Shown: positions 52,951-62,043 of the stretch, piece by piece | Layout: every line of letters starts with the position of its first letter | Position numbering within the stretch: position 1 is the first letter of the stretch | Assembly: GCF_910585425.1 (NCBI RefSeq) | Contig: NZ_CAJUCP010000010.1 | Coordinates: 1-64,000 of the forward strand | Direction of reading: 5' to 3' | Source of the DNA: an uncultured Acetatifactor sp. | GTDB lineage: Bacteria; Bacillota; Clostridia; Lachnospirales; Lachnospiraceae | Length of the DNA: 64,000 nucleotides | The notes under the pieces: generated by a model | Seen by the model: the letters and a program-made list of their open reading frames with translations, nothing else | Databases searched by the model: none | Told to the model about the DNA's origin: nothing | Program-made: the position numbers and the translations under genes

Positions 52951-53154
52951 TCATGGCTGCTCCTCCTCGTAGATAAAGATGTCCTCAATGGCCATGCCGA
53001 AGTAGCGCGCTATCTTGAAGGCCAGCAGGATGGACGGATTGTACCGGCCGTTCTCCAGCGAACCGATGGTCTGCCTTGAGACCTCCAATGCGGCGGCCAG
53101 GTCTTCCTGCTTGATCCCGCGGCCTTTGCGGATTTCTTCCAGGCGGTTCTTCAT
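52951..53154 (-). CDS. Small XRE-family regulator (67 residues)
   Basis: Single HTH: MKNRLEEIRKGRGIKQEDLA, ALEVSRQTIGSLENGRYNPS, then LAFKIARYFGMAIEDIFIYE, the compact type that often controls a downstream ABC exporter. AGGAGG precedes ATG 53154. The 98-nt gap to the ATPase is short enough for one transcript. Confidence 0.93.
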   Translation of the reverse strand: MKNRLEEIRKGRGIKQEDLAAALEVSRQTIGSLENGRYNPSILLAFKIARYFGMAIEDIFIYEEEQP

Positions 53155-53267
53155 GACGCTCCTCCTGTGCCGCCCTCTGTTCATGGGGCCTTGGGCCCGG
53201 AAGGACGTTTCCCGTTCCTGCTTTCAGGACGCTTCCATGGGGCCCATGGTTTCATTGGATTCCACGG

Positions 53268-53330
53268 AAAGTATACTTTACATTATACACAGGTTCTGCA
53301 GAATTTCAAGCATACTTTCCATACTTTCCG
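53268..53330 (-). promoter_or_regulatory. Promoter and operator of the XRE-ABC operon
   Basis: Minus-strand TTGAAA (53309-53304) and TATAAT (53287-53282), 16-nt spacer. GGAAAGTAT is repeated as two direct copies (53311-53330) upstream of the -35 and as an inverted pair AAAGTATACTTT (53269-53280) just after the -10, plausibly the XRE operator. Confidence 0.6.
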
Positions 53331-53385
53331 TGCCCATTTCTATACTATCGATTTTCCGGCAATTTGGCAAAACAGCGCAGACATC

Positions 53386-53952
53386 CTATCCTTCACGCTC
53401 TTCCTCATAGTCGCTGCGCAGGATCCCATAGACGCACAGGTCGCAGATGCCCTGGTTGTTCCTGCCCGCCTGGCGCATTGTCCCCTCATGGCGCAGGCCG
53501 CATTTCTTCATGACCATTCCGCTGTGGGGATTGTTCACGTCATGCCGCGCCAGGATTCTGTTGACTCCCACCTCCCGGAAGAAGAACCTGACGGCCTCCG
53601 AGAGGCATTCCGTCATCACGCCCCGGTGCCACCAGGGCCTTCCGATGCAGTATCCGATCTCCACCTCGCAGATATCCTGGTTCCAGCTTACCGCGGAGAT
53701 GCTTCCGATGGGCTCCATGGTCTCCTTCCAGACGATCGCCCACTGATAATATGCAGGGTCGTCATTCTTCTCCACCCAGGAGGCCACCACCTTTCCCGTC
53801 ACCTCCTCCGACTCATGGGCGGGCCATGTCAGGAATTTCGCCACCTCCGGGTCGCTGGCCCAGTTGCGAAACATCGGCCCCGCGTCCTCCGGCGTGAATG
53901 CCCGGAGAATCAGCCTGTCCGTTTCCAGTCTCCTGCTTCCTAAATGTTCCAT
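53386..53952 (-). CDS. GNAT acetyltransferase, RimJ/RimL type
   Basis: 188 residues. RLETDRLILRAFTPEDAGPM, IGYCIGRPWWHRGVMTECLS and ARHDVNNPHSGMVMKKCGLR are characteristic; GLRHEGTMRQAGRNNQGICD closes the domain. Acetylates a protein N-terminus or small amine. GGAGGAG precedes the ATG. Stands alone between convergent and divergent genes. Confidence 0.93.
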   Translation of the reverse strand: MEHLGSRRLETDRLILRAFTPEDAGPMFRNWASDPEVAKFLTWPAHESEEVTGKVVASWVEKNDDPAYYQWAIVWKETMEPIGSISAVSWNQDICEVEIGYCIGRPWWHRGVMTECLSEAVRFFFREVGVNRILARHDVNNPHSGMVMKKCGLRHEGTMRQAGRNNQGICDLCVYGILRSDYEEEREG

Positions 53953-54076
53953 TTCTCCTCCTCTCTGCCCCCTCAGACGGGCGGCAATCCCTCTTGTCCA
54001 GTCCTCTGGCTGGCGTCGGCGCTTTCCGCTGGCCGGAACCTGTGTCCTCTGCCCCCAGCCCGGGCGTACTGCAAAA

Positions 54077-54117
54077 AAGGCCGATGCCTGAAAGAATCTC
54101 CTCCAGACACCGGCCTT
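54077..54117. terminator. Bidirectional hairpin terminator
   Basis: AAGGCCGATGCCTG (54077-54090) pairs imperfectly with CAGACACCGGCCTT (54104-54117), with A6 before. In the 525-nt gap 53953-54477. Confidence 0.55.
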
Positions 54118-54145
54118 CCTGAAAAACCCTGCAGAAAATATCCTG

Positions 54146-54319
54146 TCAGGTCCTTCTTCGGTTCCGTGGAACTTTTCCGGTGTCCGGGCTGAAAGATGCC
54201 ATGACGGAGGGCACGGGATACACGACGGATCCTACGACAAAAAGACCGGCTCCCTGGTAAAGCTGGTTCCAGTCTCCCTGCATCGTATAAGCTGCCGCAA
54301 ACAATCTGTCCATTCCCAT
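54146..54319 (-). CDS. Possible 57-residue small protein
   Basis: MGMDRLFAAAYTMQGDWNQL then QGAGLFVVGSVVYPVPSVMA, one short hydrophobic stretch, ending in a basic tail RNRRRT. GGAGGGAG lies 4 nt from ATG 54319 and 10 nt from ATG 54313. No neighbour suggests a role and I do not recognise it. Good ribosome site but weak otherwise. Confidence 0.4.
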   Translation of the reverse strand: MGMDRLFAAAYTMQGDWNQLYQGAGLFVVGSVVYPVPSVMASFSPDTGKVPRNRRRT

Positions 54320-54411
54320 TCTCCCTCCGAATCATTAGACCCGTGAAAAGTATTAGGCTTTATTCTACTCGTTTTCCGGGAAATGTCAATAACTTTTTCC
54401 AAAAAACAGCC

Positions 54412-54440
54412 TTGACAGGAAAGTGCATGCAGTATATAGT
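54412..54440 (+). promoter_or_regulatory. Promoter of the GntR-ABC operon
   Basis: TTGACA (54412-54417) and TATAGT (54435-54440), 17-nt spacer. The following GTGTATATAGCTACATC may hold the GntR operator. Confidence 0.7.
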
Positions 54441-54477
54441 GTGTATATAGCTACATCACACATAAGGAGGACGAAAT

Positions 54478-54852
54478 TTGAAGATACTGATTTCCAACGC
54501 CTCGGACAGTCCTCTCTATCAGCAGATTGAAGACCAGCTCAAGGATGCCATCCTCAGAGGAGAGCTGGCGGCCGGGGACGCACTGCCCTCCATACGGGCC
54601 TTTGCCAATGACATCAAGGTCAGCGTCCTGACTGTCCGGCGGGTCTATGACGATTTAGAGCAGGAAGGCTTTGTCACCAGCCAGGTGGGCATAGGGACCT
54701 TTGTCTCCGCAGGCAATGTAGAGCTACTGCGGGATTCCAGGCGCCGTGTCGTGGAACAGAAGATGCAGGACATGATACAGACGGCCAAATCCCTGGACAT
54801 CGGAAAGGATGAACTGGCAGAGATGATGGACATCCTGTACGAGGAGGGCTGA
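54478..54852 (+). CDS. GntR-family regulator, YtrA type
   Basis: 124 residues, TTG start at 54478 with AAGGAGG 8 nt upstream. Winged HTH: PLYQQIEDQLKDAILRGELA, ALPSIRAFANDIKVSVLTVR and VYDDLEQEGFVTSQVGIGTF; short C-terminal dimer helix as in YtrA rather than a metabolite domain. Controls the ABC genes that follow, likely in response to cell-envelope stress or antibiotics. Confidence 0.93.
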   Translation: MKILISNASDSPLYQQIEDQLKDAILRGELAAGDALPSIRAFANDIKVSVLTVRRVYDDLEQEGFVTSQVGIGTFVSAGNVELLRDSRRRVVEQKMQDMIQTAKSLDIGKDELAEMMDILYEEG

Positions 54853-55034
54853 GCCCTGTGTTTCCAAGAGCCCGGATCAGACTCCCGGAGAAAGCAGGAA
54901 ACGCGGCCCAAAGCGACATGCACAAAAAGGTATGGTGAACGTGTGTAGAGAATTCCAGGCGCCCAGGGGTTGCCCGCTGAGAGGTTCAAGGTTACACACG
55001 AAGAAGACAGGAATCGCACAAGGGGGTATAATCA

Positions 55035-55922
55035 ATGAAAAACATCTTAGAGGTATCCGGCCTGAACAAATCCTATGGGGACTTCGCGTTGCAGGATGTG
55101 ACCTTCGCCCTGCCGGAAGGCTGCATCACCGGCTTCATCGGCGTGAACGGGGCCGGGAAGACCACCACGCTGCGCACGCTCCTGGGGCTTACCGGAAAAG
55201 AGTCCGGCGATATACGCATCTTCGGCATGGACATGTCCGAAAATGAAAGGCAGATAAAGGAGCGCATCGGTATCGTGCTGGACGACGGCGGCTTTTATGA
55301 GGAGCTGACGCTGGCGGAGATGAAAAATGCCATCGCCCCGGCCTACTCCACCTGGTGCGAGGCGGATTTCCGGGAATACATGGAGCGCTTCTCCCTGAAC
55401 CCCAGACAGACGATCAATACCCTCTCCAAAGGGATGCGGGCGAAATACGCCCTGGCCCTGGCGCTCTCCCACAAAGCCCGGCTGCTGATTATGGACGAAC
55501 CCACCAGCGGGCTGGATCCCCTGGTGCGCAGCCAGATTCTCACTGTCCTGAGGGATTTCATGGCCCAGCCCCGTCCCGGGGAGGAACACCTTCCCAGAGG
55601 CGTCTTCTTCTCCACCCATATCACCTCCGACCTGGACAAAATCGCGGATATGCTGGTCATGATCCACGACGGCAGAATCGTCTTCCAGGAGGAAAGGGAC
55701 GCTCTGCTGGAGCGCTGGAGAATCGTCAAGGGAGACCGGGCAAAGCTGGATATGGGGAACCGTGGACTGTTCTCCAATCTGGAGGAGAACGCCTACGGAT
55801 TCACGGGCATCACACAGCAGCCCGACCGGGTGCTGGCCGTCATGCCGGACGCAATCCTGGAGCGCCCCTCCATCGAGGACATCATGCTGGCCCATATCAA
55901 TTCGCGGCAGGCGGAAGCCTGA
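55035..55922 (+). CDS. ABC transporter ATP-binding protein, YtrB-like
   Basis: 295 residues. Walker A FIGVNGAGKTTTLRTLLGL, signature TLSKGMRAKYALALALS, Walker B LLIMDEPTSGLDPLV, H-loop VFFSTHITSDLDKIAD; a C-terminal extension of about 70 residues. GGGGG precedes the ATG. Part of the GntR operon. Confidence 0.93.
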   Translation: MKNILEVSGLNKSYGDFALQDVTFALPEGCITGFIGVNGAGKTTTLRTLLGLTGKESGDIRIFGMDMSENERQIKERIGIVLDDGGFYEELTLAEMKNAIAPAYSTWCEADFREYMERFSLNPRQTINTLSKGMRAKYALALALSHKARLLIMDEPTSGLDPLVRSQILTVLRDFMAQPRPGEEHLPRGVFFSTHITSDLDKIADMLVMIHDGRIVFQEERDALLERWRIVKGDRAKLDMGNRGLFSNLEENAYGFTGITQQPDRVLAVMPDAILERPSIEDIMLAHINSRQAEA

Positions 55923-56062
55923 GAACCGCCAGCCCTGCCGGGAAGCGGCAATAACCCGTTTTCCCGGGTCTGTAAATTCCGGTGGTCTTGAACAATTCCG
56001 GTGGTCTTGCGCATAAGACAGCGTCTGACCAGATGCGAAAGCTTAGAACAGGAGGCAATGAA

Positions 56063-56704
56063 ATGCTATATCATTTAATCAAGAAAGACTTCATTCTCGT
56101 AAAAAAGTACCTGCTGATGCTGATAGGGATGCCCGCCCTGATACCGCTGTACGTGGGCTCGCGCCCCATAGGCAACGCGGCCCTCATCGGATTTATGTGG
56201 TCAGCAGTATACACCCTTTCCATGACCATGCAGTACATCTTCCTGAAAGAGAGCCAAAGCCCCAAGGCCCTGGCCCTGCTCTGCGCCTCGCCCTATCCCC
56301 GCTGGCTCCTGGTGGCAGCAAAGTACAGCCTGTTCCCGATCCTCCATCTGATAAGCTGCCTGTTCTTCCTGGTGGAGTCCCTGGCGATACCGGGCCTTGC
56401 CACTCTGCCCGTGCAGGCATACGCTTCCGTGCTGTTCGCGAACTCCCTTTTCTTCAGCTTCTTCATGCCGCTCCAGTATAAGCTGGGCTTCGAGCAGGTC
56501 AAGCTGCTGCTCATGCTGATGATCATCGCCGCGACATGGCTTTTCCCCCTGTTCTTGAAAGTCAGCGCCGGAATCCGCTGGAATCCACTGACAGACATCC
56601 CGGCCTGGGCATCCTCCATCGCCCTCACAGCGGCCAGCTTCGCCGTCCTGACAGCCTCCGCGCTGGTTTCCATACGGATTTTCGTCAGAAAGGATTTGAC
56701 CTAG
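56063..56704 (+). CDS. ABC-2 type transporter permease
   Basis: 213 residues, six predicted spans (YLLMLIGMPALIPLYVG, AALIGFMWSAVYTLSMTMQY, WASSIALTAASFAVLTASAL). AGGAGG precedes ATG 56063; the longer frame from 55982 has no ribosome site. Works with the preceding ATPase. Confidence 0.9.
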   Translation: MLYHLIKKDFILVKKYLLMLIGMPALIPLYVGSRPIGNAALIGFMWSAVYTLSMTMQYIFLKESQSPKALALLCASPYPRWLLVAAKYSLFPILHLISCLFFLVESLAIPGLATLPVQAYASVLFANSLFFSFFMPLQYKLGFEQVKLLLMLMIIAATWLFPLFLKVSAGIRWNPLTDIPAWASSIALTAASFAVLTASALVSIRIFVRKDLT

Positions 56705-56812
56705 AGAGAAGGGCAGAGGGCGGAATGCCGATAAACAGGATTGTTAAAAATCCGCACTCGTGTTAGAATAAGCGTGTGGAAGCACTCAACACTGACGAAA
56801 GGCAGAGGATAC

Positions 56813-57265
56813 ATGCTAAAAATCTGGTACTATGGCGGCGTATCTTATATGGCGGATGCGCCCTCCTATTTCGATAATGTATATGAGGACGAATGGATCG
56901 AGGATCCCTTTGTCAAGGAAATGATTCAGGATGTGGACAGTTCCACTGTCTTAAGCGCCCATATCATCGAGAGCCCCATCCTGGGCCCCATTACCCCGAA
57001 GGAACTTTCCGGCGGCGTCAAGGTCCTGATCCTGATGCTGAAAGACGACTCCTTTGTATACAATTTGACCAACTGCGGCAACAACTGCGCCAAATGGGTA
57101 TTGAAGATAGCCGAGCAGAAAGACCTCACCGTGTATCTCCAGTATATGATTCGTTTTGAGGGGGAGTTCGAAATTCAGATTATGAATACAGGAAAAATCG
57201 TTCGCAATCAGAAAGAATATGTACTGGGGCTAATCGAGGCAGAAAGGCTGATGGATGAAAGGTAG
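56813..57265 (+). CDS. DUF4869-like protein
   Basis: 150 residues, soluble. MLKIWYYGGVSYMADAPSYF, NVYEDEWIEDPFVKEMIQDV and LTNCGNNCAKWVLKIAEQKD match my memory of the DUF4869 family. GCAGAGG lies 4 nt before the ATG. Overlaps the next gene by 11 nt, so the two are co-translated. Function not known to me. Confidence 0.8.
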   Translation: MLKIWYYGGVSYMADAPSYFDNVYEDEWIEDPFVKEMIQDVDSSTVLSAHIIESPILGPITPKELSGGVKVLILMLKDDSFVYNLTNCGNNCAKWVLKIAEQKDLTVYLQYMIRFEGEFEIQIMNTGKIVRNQKEYVLGLIEAERLMDER

Positions 57266-58268
57266 CTATCATTTTCGGGTAAAGAGCAAAAGGGCATTGT
57301 TCGATTTTACATTGCGCAGGAACATCACTGTCATCAAGGGCGACAGCGCCACTGGCAAGACAACGCTCCTGCACATGCTGTATGAGCATCTTCGGACAGG
57401 ACGGGAATCCGGTTACTCGGTATCCACCGATGCGGCTTATTATGTCTATCTGCGCCAGGAGGTTGGGATGCACTGGCAGGAAATTTTTTCCCGTCTGAAA
57501 GACACAGTCATCTTCATTGAGGAAAACAACGCGTTTATCTTTTCTCAGGAATTTGCTTCTTTTGTCCGCGACTCCGGAAATTATTTTGTGCTGGTGACCC
57601 GCGCGCCTCTTAAAATGCTGCCCTACAGCATACATGAGATTTACGAAATCCTGACCGTAGGAAAACGTGCAGATATAAAGGAGTCCTACCATTATTTCAG
57701 GGAAATGTACAGCAATTATCCTGTGGCTGAGAACAATCGTATAGCATACGCCATAACGGAAGACAGCAACGCGGGCTTTCAGTTCTTCTCACATGTCTTA
57801 AAGGACAGCACTCTGATAAGCGCAGGCGGAAACAGCAATATCCTTTCCTGTCTGGAGCAGACAACCTCCGGCGATATCCTGGCCATTGTAGACGGTGCCG
57901 CCTTTGGAGCCATGATTGAAAGCTGTCTGGAATATATAAAAGTACAGGCAAATCGGCGAATAGCCCTCTGGATGCCGGAATCTTTTGAGTATCTGATACT
58001 GAAATCCGGGGTGCTTACCTCCAGGGAACTGGAGGATATCCTGGCTTCCCCCTGGAACTATGTGGAGGCAAAAGAGTCTGAAAGCTGGGAACGCTTTTTT
58101 ACACAGCTTTTGATATCTCTGGCAAAGGACACCCCTTTTCAATATTCCAAGCAGACCCTGAACCCCTCTTACCTGCAGGACAGAACTGTCAGGAAAATTA
58201 TGGACAGCTTTCCGGCAGCCATAAGAAATCACCTGGCCTGCAGGCGTGAGAATCCCCCTCCTCTATGA
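57255..58268 (+). CDS. P-loop ATPase partner of the DUF4869 protein
   Basis: 337 residues. Walker A ITVIKGDSATGKTTLLHMLY; a Walker B-like TVIFIEENNAFIF; then ILAIVDGAAFGAMIESCLEY. No membrane span. ATG at 57255 lies in the end of the preceding gene (ATGAAAGGTAG). It looks like a small standalone ATPase/GTPase of defence or translation-control type, but the family is not firmly recognised. Confidence 0.8.
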   Translation: MKGSYHFRVKSKRALFDFTLRRNITVIKGDSATGKTTLLHMLYEHLRTGRESGYSVSTDAAYYVYLRQEVGMHWQEIFSRLKDTVIFIEENNAFIFSQEFASFVRDSGNYFVLVTRAPLKMLPYSIHEIYEILTVGKRADIKESYHYFREMYSNYPVAENNRIAYAITEDSNAGFQFFSHVLKDSTLISAGGNSNILSCLEQTTSGDILAIVDGAAFGAMIESCLEYIKVQANRRIALWMPESFEYLILKSGVLTSRELEDILASPWNYVEAKESESWERFFTQLLISLAKDTPFQYSKQTLNPSYLQDRTVRKIMDSFPAAIRNHLACRRENPPPL

Positions 58269-58482
58269 TACAGCTATGGGGCTTCCACCACAGACCTGGG
58301 ATTGTAGATATGCCGGAACCGCCGCAGGCTAAAGGACTATCAAAAGATATCGCTACTGAGTTCCGTGGCCGTGCCACCCAAGTCCATGCGTTTCTACTGT
58401 CCTTTGATGAGTATTATTCTCATGTAGGCAGCGATGAGCGAAAGGTTCTGGACAGTGGTGGCATGGCTCTTTTTTCATGCTG
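58265..58482 (+). other. Unassigned ~215-nt segment with ATGA-coupled 80-codon frame
   Basis: An open frame begins at the ATGA overlapping the ATPase stop and runs to 58507 (MIQLWGFHHRPGIVDMPEPP ... FRGRATQVHAFLLSFDEYYS). No ribosome site; it overlaps the end of the convergent kinase gene. May be a remnant of a mobile element. I see no other gene here. Confidence 0.3.
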
Positions 58483-61098
58483 TCAGTTACGGAGTGATAT
58501 CGCTTGAGGTTCGGGGGTGCCTGGGGACAGCACATCCGCCTGGGGCATATGCCATGTGGTGGTGACCTTGAACAGATCCCCGTCCACCTCCAGCGCCAGC
58601 TCCCCGCCCTGGAGCTCCATGAAGCTCTTGGCGATGGCAAGGCCCAGGCCGCTGCCCTCCGTGTTCCGGGAGGCGTCCCCCCGCACGAACCGTTCCGTCA
58701 GCTCCGAGGAATCCACCGTTATCTCCTGGGCGGAGATATTCTTTAAGGTGATGATGACCATATCTCCTATCCGGAAGCCGTTCACATAGACCCTGGTGCC
58801 CGGCAGGGCGTATTTCGCGATGTTGCCGAAGAGGTTCTCGTAGATGCGGTAGGTCTTCTGGCTGTCCAGGGGCAATATCACCTTCTCCTCCGTCAGGTTC
58901 ATCCGCACGTCCAGCCCCGCCTCCCCCAGCTTATCCGACATCTCGAACGCCACCTGCTTCAGCAGGTTCATGATGTCCAGGTCCATGATGTTCAGCGTGA
59001 TGTTCTGGGAGCTGGCCTTGCTGAACTCGAACAGATCCTCTATCAGGCTCTTGAGCCGCAGGGACTTCCGCTCCAGCGTATTCAGGTACTCCTCCCGCTG
59101 CTCCGGGGTGATGTCCTTCTCCTTCAGCAGATTGATGTATGTGATGATTGCAGTCAGCGGTGTCTTCAGATCGTGGGACATGTTCGTCACCAGCTCCACC
59201 TTCATCCGCTGGCTCTTCACCTCCGTGTCCACAGCCTTCTGCAGCCCGTCCTGGATTTTGAACACCTGCTCCCTGAAGGGCTCGAAGATGCCCAAGTCCT
59301 CGGGAATGGACACGTTCAGGTTCCCCTGGGCAATCTCGTCCACAGCCTTCAGCAATATCCGGTAGCGTTTCTGCAGCTGGCTCACATATCGCCGCAGGAT
59401 GATGTACAGCAGAACGGAGTAGACCACCACCACCGGGAAACCGCCTACCCAGAGGCTGCTTATCAGGAGCAGGATCACTGCGTTGGCAATCAGCAGCTTG
59501 ATAATCGTCCAGTTTGCGTCCTTCGTCAAATCCATATGCGCCACCGCCTCATAAGCCCCCACCGCCTTTCCTTTTATGAACGGGAAGAAACGGTATATCA
59601 GGCTCCGCTGTCTGATATATCTCCACAGGCCCAGCTCCCGCAAAGCCCTGGCGCAGAGCCCCGCGTACCAGCAGCAGAACGCATACAGGGTGAGCGCCGC
59701 TATATTCAGCGCCATGGCCAGTACCTTGGCGCTGGTCAGGCTCAGGCCCAGATACTCCATAAACGCCCCCCCTGCCCTGCCGCTGGCCACATAGACGATT
59801 ACGGAGAGAATCGCACTGCCGCTGGCCATCAGGCAGAACCCCACACAGACCAGGAATTCCAGCGAGACCGCGCAGGCCTTCTCCTCCATCCAGGGCTTTC
59901 CGGTCCCCGGCATGGGCAGGAACATCCCCAGCAGCGCCAGCCCTGCTATGCAAAGGCCCAGAATGCCCCCCAGGCCGAAGCTGTAATAAGCATGTGCGGA
60001 AAAGTTGTGATAGCTGGACGTGGCATAGAATTGGACTTCCGTGTCATAGGCCAATCCGCTGACCAGCTTGCCCACGTACAGGCCCTGGGACTTCTCCTTT
60101 CTGGCCTCCCATTCCTCTGTGGAAATGGCGTAAGTCACGGTACAGCCCGCCGGCCCCTTCATCCGCCCGTATCTGCCGAAGGTATCCATGGCCTCGTCCA
60201 GCTGGCCCTGGATGGAATTCGCCCTGACGGCCTCATTGGCCAGCTTTCTGATCTGGCTCGCGTCCTTGCCGCAGATATCGTCCCCGATGGTTACATACCC
60301 TGCGTCGTCGAAGCGGAAGCTGAGCTGGAAATACTGGGCCTCAGCGCTTCTGTTCCTGTCGTCCACGGACATGTTCGTCACATATTTCCCGGTGGCATGG
60401 TCCTCGATGATATAGTCGTAGCAACTGTTCAGGTCCGCGAAATTCGTCTCCAGAGCGCCGAAGTATTCCTCCAGCGTCTGCATTTCGTATTCCAGTTCAT
60501 GGGAGTCTGTCCGGCCAATGTCGTAAACCTCCTGGCCGCCCGCGTAAGCCTCCAGCTCCTTTTCGTCCAGGATGCCCTCCTGTATATAGGCCTGCAGCTC
60601 CTCCCGGTTCAGATAACCTTCCTGGATGGCCTCCTGCATGGATATCCCCGTCAGCTCCTCCCGGGCATCGTACCCATCCTGCGCCATATCCGCCAGCAGA
60701 TCCAGCAAATCCCTGTACTCCTGTCTCCGCTCCCTGTCCAGAAGCCACAGATGCCCCTCCTCCGTCTCCAGATAGATTTCGGAATAGTCCAGGAACTCCT
60801 CGCTCCGGGCATTGCACAGGTCGCGGTACAGCAGATAGCAGTTCTGGTAGAGCCAGGCGATGTTGTCCGCGGTCTCCAGGGGATTTTCCTCGAATTTCTC
60901 CGCCCTGGAACGGAAGATGCCATAGAAGCAGCTGAATACCACCGCAAAGGCCAGGCTTACCAGCATCCCCCTGTAGATCCAGGGCGCGTCGTGGCGCAGC
61001 CTCTTCAGGCCCCTGCGCTTTCTGCCGTCATTTCCGGAAGCCGTGTATGGCTGCTCCGCCAGTTCCGCCTGCTTCTTTTTGTGTCTAAACAATCCCAT
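58483..61098 (-). CDS. Large membrane sensor histidine kinase
   Basis: 871 residues. One span near residues 43-61, a ~280-residue extracellular region, then about six further spans (IAGLALLGMFLPMP; ILSVIVYVASGRAGG; VLAMALNIAALTLYAFCCW; LLIANAVILLLISSLW), a HisKA domain VELVTNMSHDLKTPLTAIIT and an ATPase domain with NISAQEITVDSS and GSGLGLAIAKSFMELQGGEL. AGGAGG precedes the ATG. Transcribed just after its regulator. Resembles the polytopic VanS/BaeS-like kinases of Lachnospiraceae. Signal unknown. Confidence 0.92.
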   Translation of the reverse strand: MGLFRHKKKQAELAEQPYTASGNDGRKRRGLKRLRHDAPWIYRGMLVSLAFAVVFSCFYGIFRSRAEKFEENPLETADNIAWLYQNCYLLYRDLCNARSEEFLDYSEIYLETEEGHLWLLDRERRQEYRDLLDLLADMAQDGYDAREELTGISMQEAIQEGYLNREELQAYIQEGILDEKELEAYAGGQEVYDIGRTDSHELEYEMQTLEEYFGALETNFADLNSCYDYIIEDHATGKYVTNMSVDDRNRSAEAQYFQLSFRFDDAGYVTIGDDICGKDASQIRKLANEAVRANSIQGQLDEAMDTFGRYGRMKGPAGCTVTYAISTEEWEARKEKSQGLYVGKLVSGLAYDTEVQFYATSSYHNFSAHAYYSFGLGGILGLCIAGLALLGMFLPMPGTGKPWMEEKACAVSLEFLVCVGFCLMASGSAILSVIVYVASGRAGGAFMEYLGLSLTSAKVLAMALNIAALTLYAFCCWYAGLCARALRELGLWRYIRQRSLIYRFFPFIKGKAVGAYEAVAHMDLTKDANWTIIKLLIANAVILLLISSLWVGGFPVVVVYSVLLYIILRRYVSQLQKRYRILLKAVDEIAQGNLNVSIPEDLGIFEPFREQVFKIQDGLQKAVDTEVKSQRMKVELVTNMSHDLKTPLTAIITYINLLKEKDITPEQREEYLNTLERKSLRLKSLIEDLFEFSKASSQNITLNIMDLDIMNLLKQVAFEMSDKLGEAGLDVRMNLTEEKVILPLDSQKTYRIYENLFGNIAKYALPGTRVYVNGFRIGDMVIITLKNISAQEITVDSSELTERFVRGDASRNTEGSGLGLAIAKSFMELQGGELALEVDGDLFKVTTTWHMPQADVLSPGTPEPQAISLRN

Positions 61099-61237
61099 AG
61101 CGCCCTCCTGCTATCCTTGCCCCCATTGGCCAAACACCCGTTCTCCGCATGTCCCATGCTTCGTCCGGCAGCCAGCCGTCATCCTTCCATGCCTGAAAAA
61201 ATCCTGCCATCCGCCTGCCCCGCTTCCAGCAGACGGC

Positions 61238-61948
61238 TTACTGTCTGTCGATTTTGTAGCCCACGCCCCACACTACCTTCAGATACTTGGGATTCTTGGG
61301 GTCGATTTCGATTTTCTCCCGGATGTTGCGCACATGTACCATGATGGTGTCCGTGTTCACGGCCTTCTCGTTCCAGATGCGCTCATAAATCTCGTCCGCG
61401 GAGAAGACCCTGCCGGGGTTCTTGATCAGGAGCTGCACGATTTTGAACTCCATGGGCGTCAGCTTCACAGGCTCCCCGTCCACGCTCACCTCCACGGTGT
61501 CCTCGTTCAGCTCCAGGCCGCCGATGGTATAGATATGGTCTTTGTTCCCGTCCTCCTTCAGGGCGGACAGATATTTGGAATACCTGCGCAGATGGGAATT
61601 GACCCGGGCCAGGAGCTCCAGCGGCGTGAAGGGCTTGGTCACGTAGTCGTCCGCCCCCATGTTCAGGCCCATGATCTTGTCTACCTCCTCGGACTTGGCG
61701 GAGAGCATGATGACGGGGAACTCGTATTCCTTTGAACGCAGCTTCATCAGCATGGTGACCCCGTCCATCACGGGCATCATGATGTCCACGATTGCCAGAT
61801 GTATCTCCTCCTGCTCCACCACCTTCAGCCCCTCTGCGCCGTTGGCGGCCTCATATACCTCATATCCCTGATTCCTCAGGTAGATTTCGATGCCCTCCCG
61901 AATCTCCTTGTCGTCTTCGACCACCAATACGTGATACTTCTGATCCAT
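61238..61948 (-). CDS. OmpR/PhoB-family response regulator
   Basis: 236 residues. Receiver with DD pocket (VLVVEDDKEIREGIEIYL), phospho-Asp in HLAIVDIMMPVMDGVTMLM, Lys in DDYVTKPFTPLELLARVNSH; winged helix VKLTPMEFKIVQLLIKNPG and NTDTIMVHVRNIREKIE. GGAGGG precedes ATG 61948. Operon with the kinase downstream (139-nt gap without features). Confidence 0.95.
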   Translation of the reverse strand: MDQKYHVLVVEDDKEIREGIEIYLRNQGYEVYEAANGAEGLKVVEQEEIHLAIVDIMMPVMDGVTMLMKLRSKEYEFPVIMLSAKSEEVDKIMGLNMGADDYVTKPFTPLELLARVNSHLRRYSKYLSALKEDGNKDHIYTIGGLELNEDTVEVSVDGEPVKLTPMEFKIVQLLIKNPGRVFSADEIYERIWNEKAVNTDTIMVHVRNIREKIEIDPKNPKYLKVVWGVGYKIDRQ

Positions 61949-62043
61949 TGTTGTCCCTCCGGTTTTCATCGCGGATTCCGGCTGTCCGGGAAGGCCTTTT
62001 TATGGAATCCATATCAAGGCCGGATAAGGGCTCCGAAGGAATG

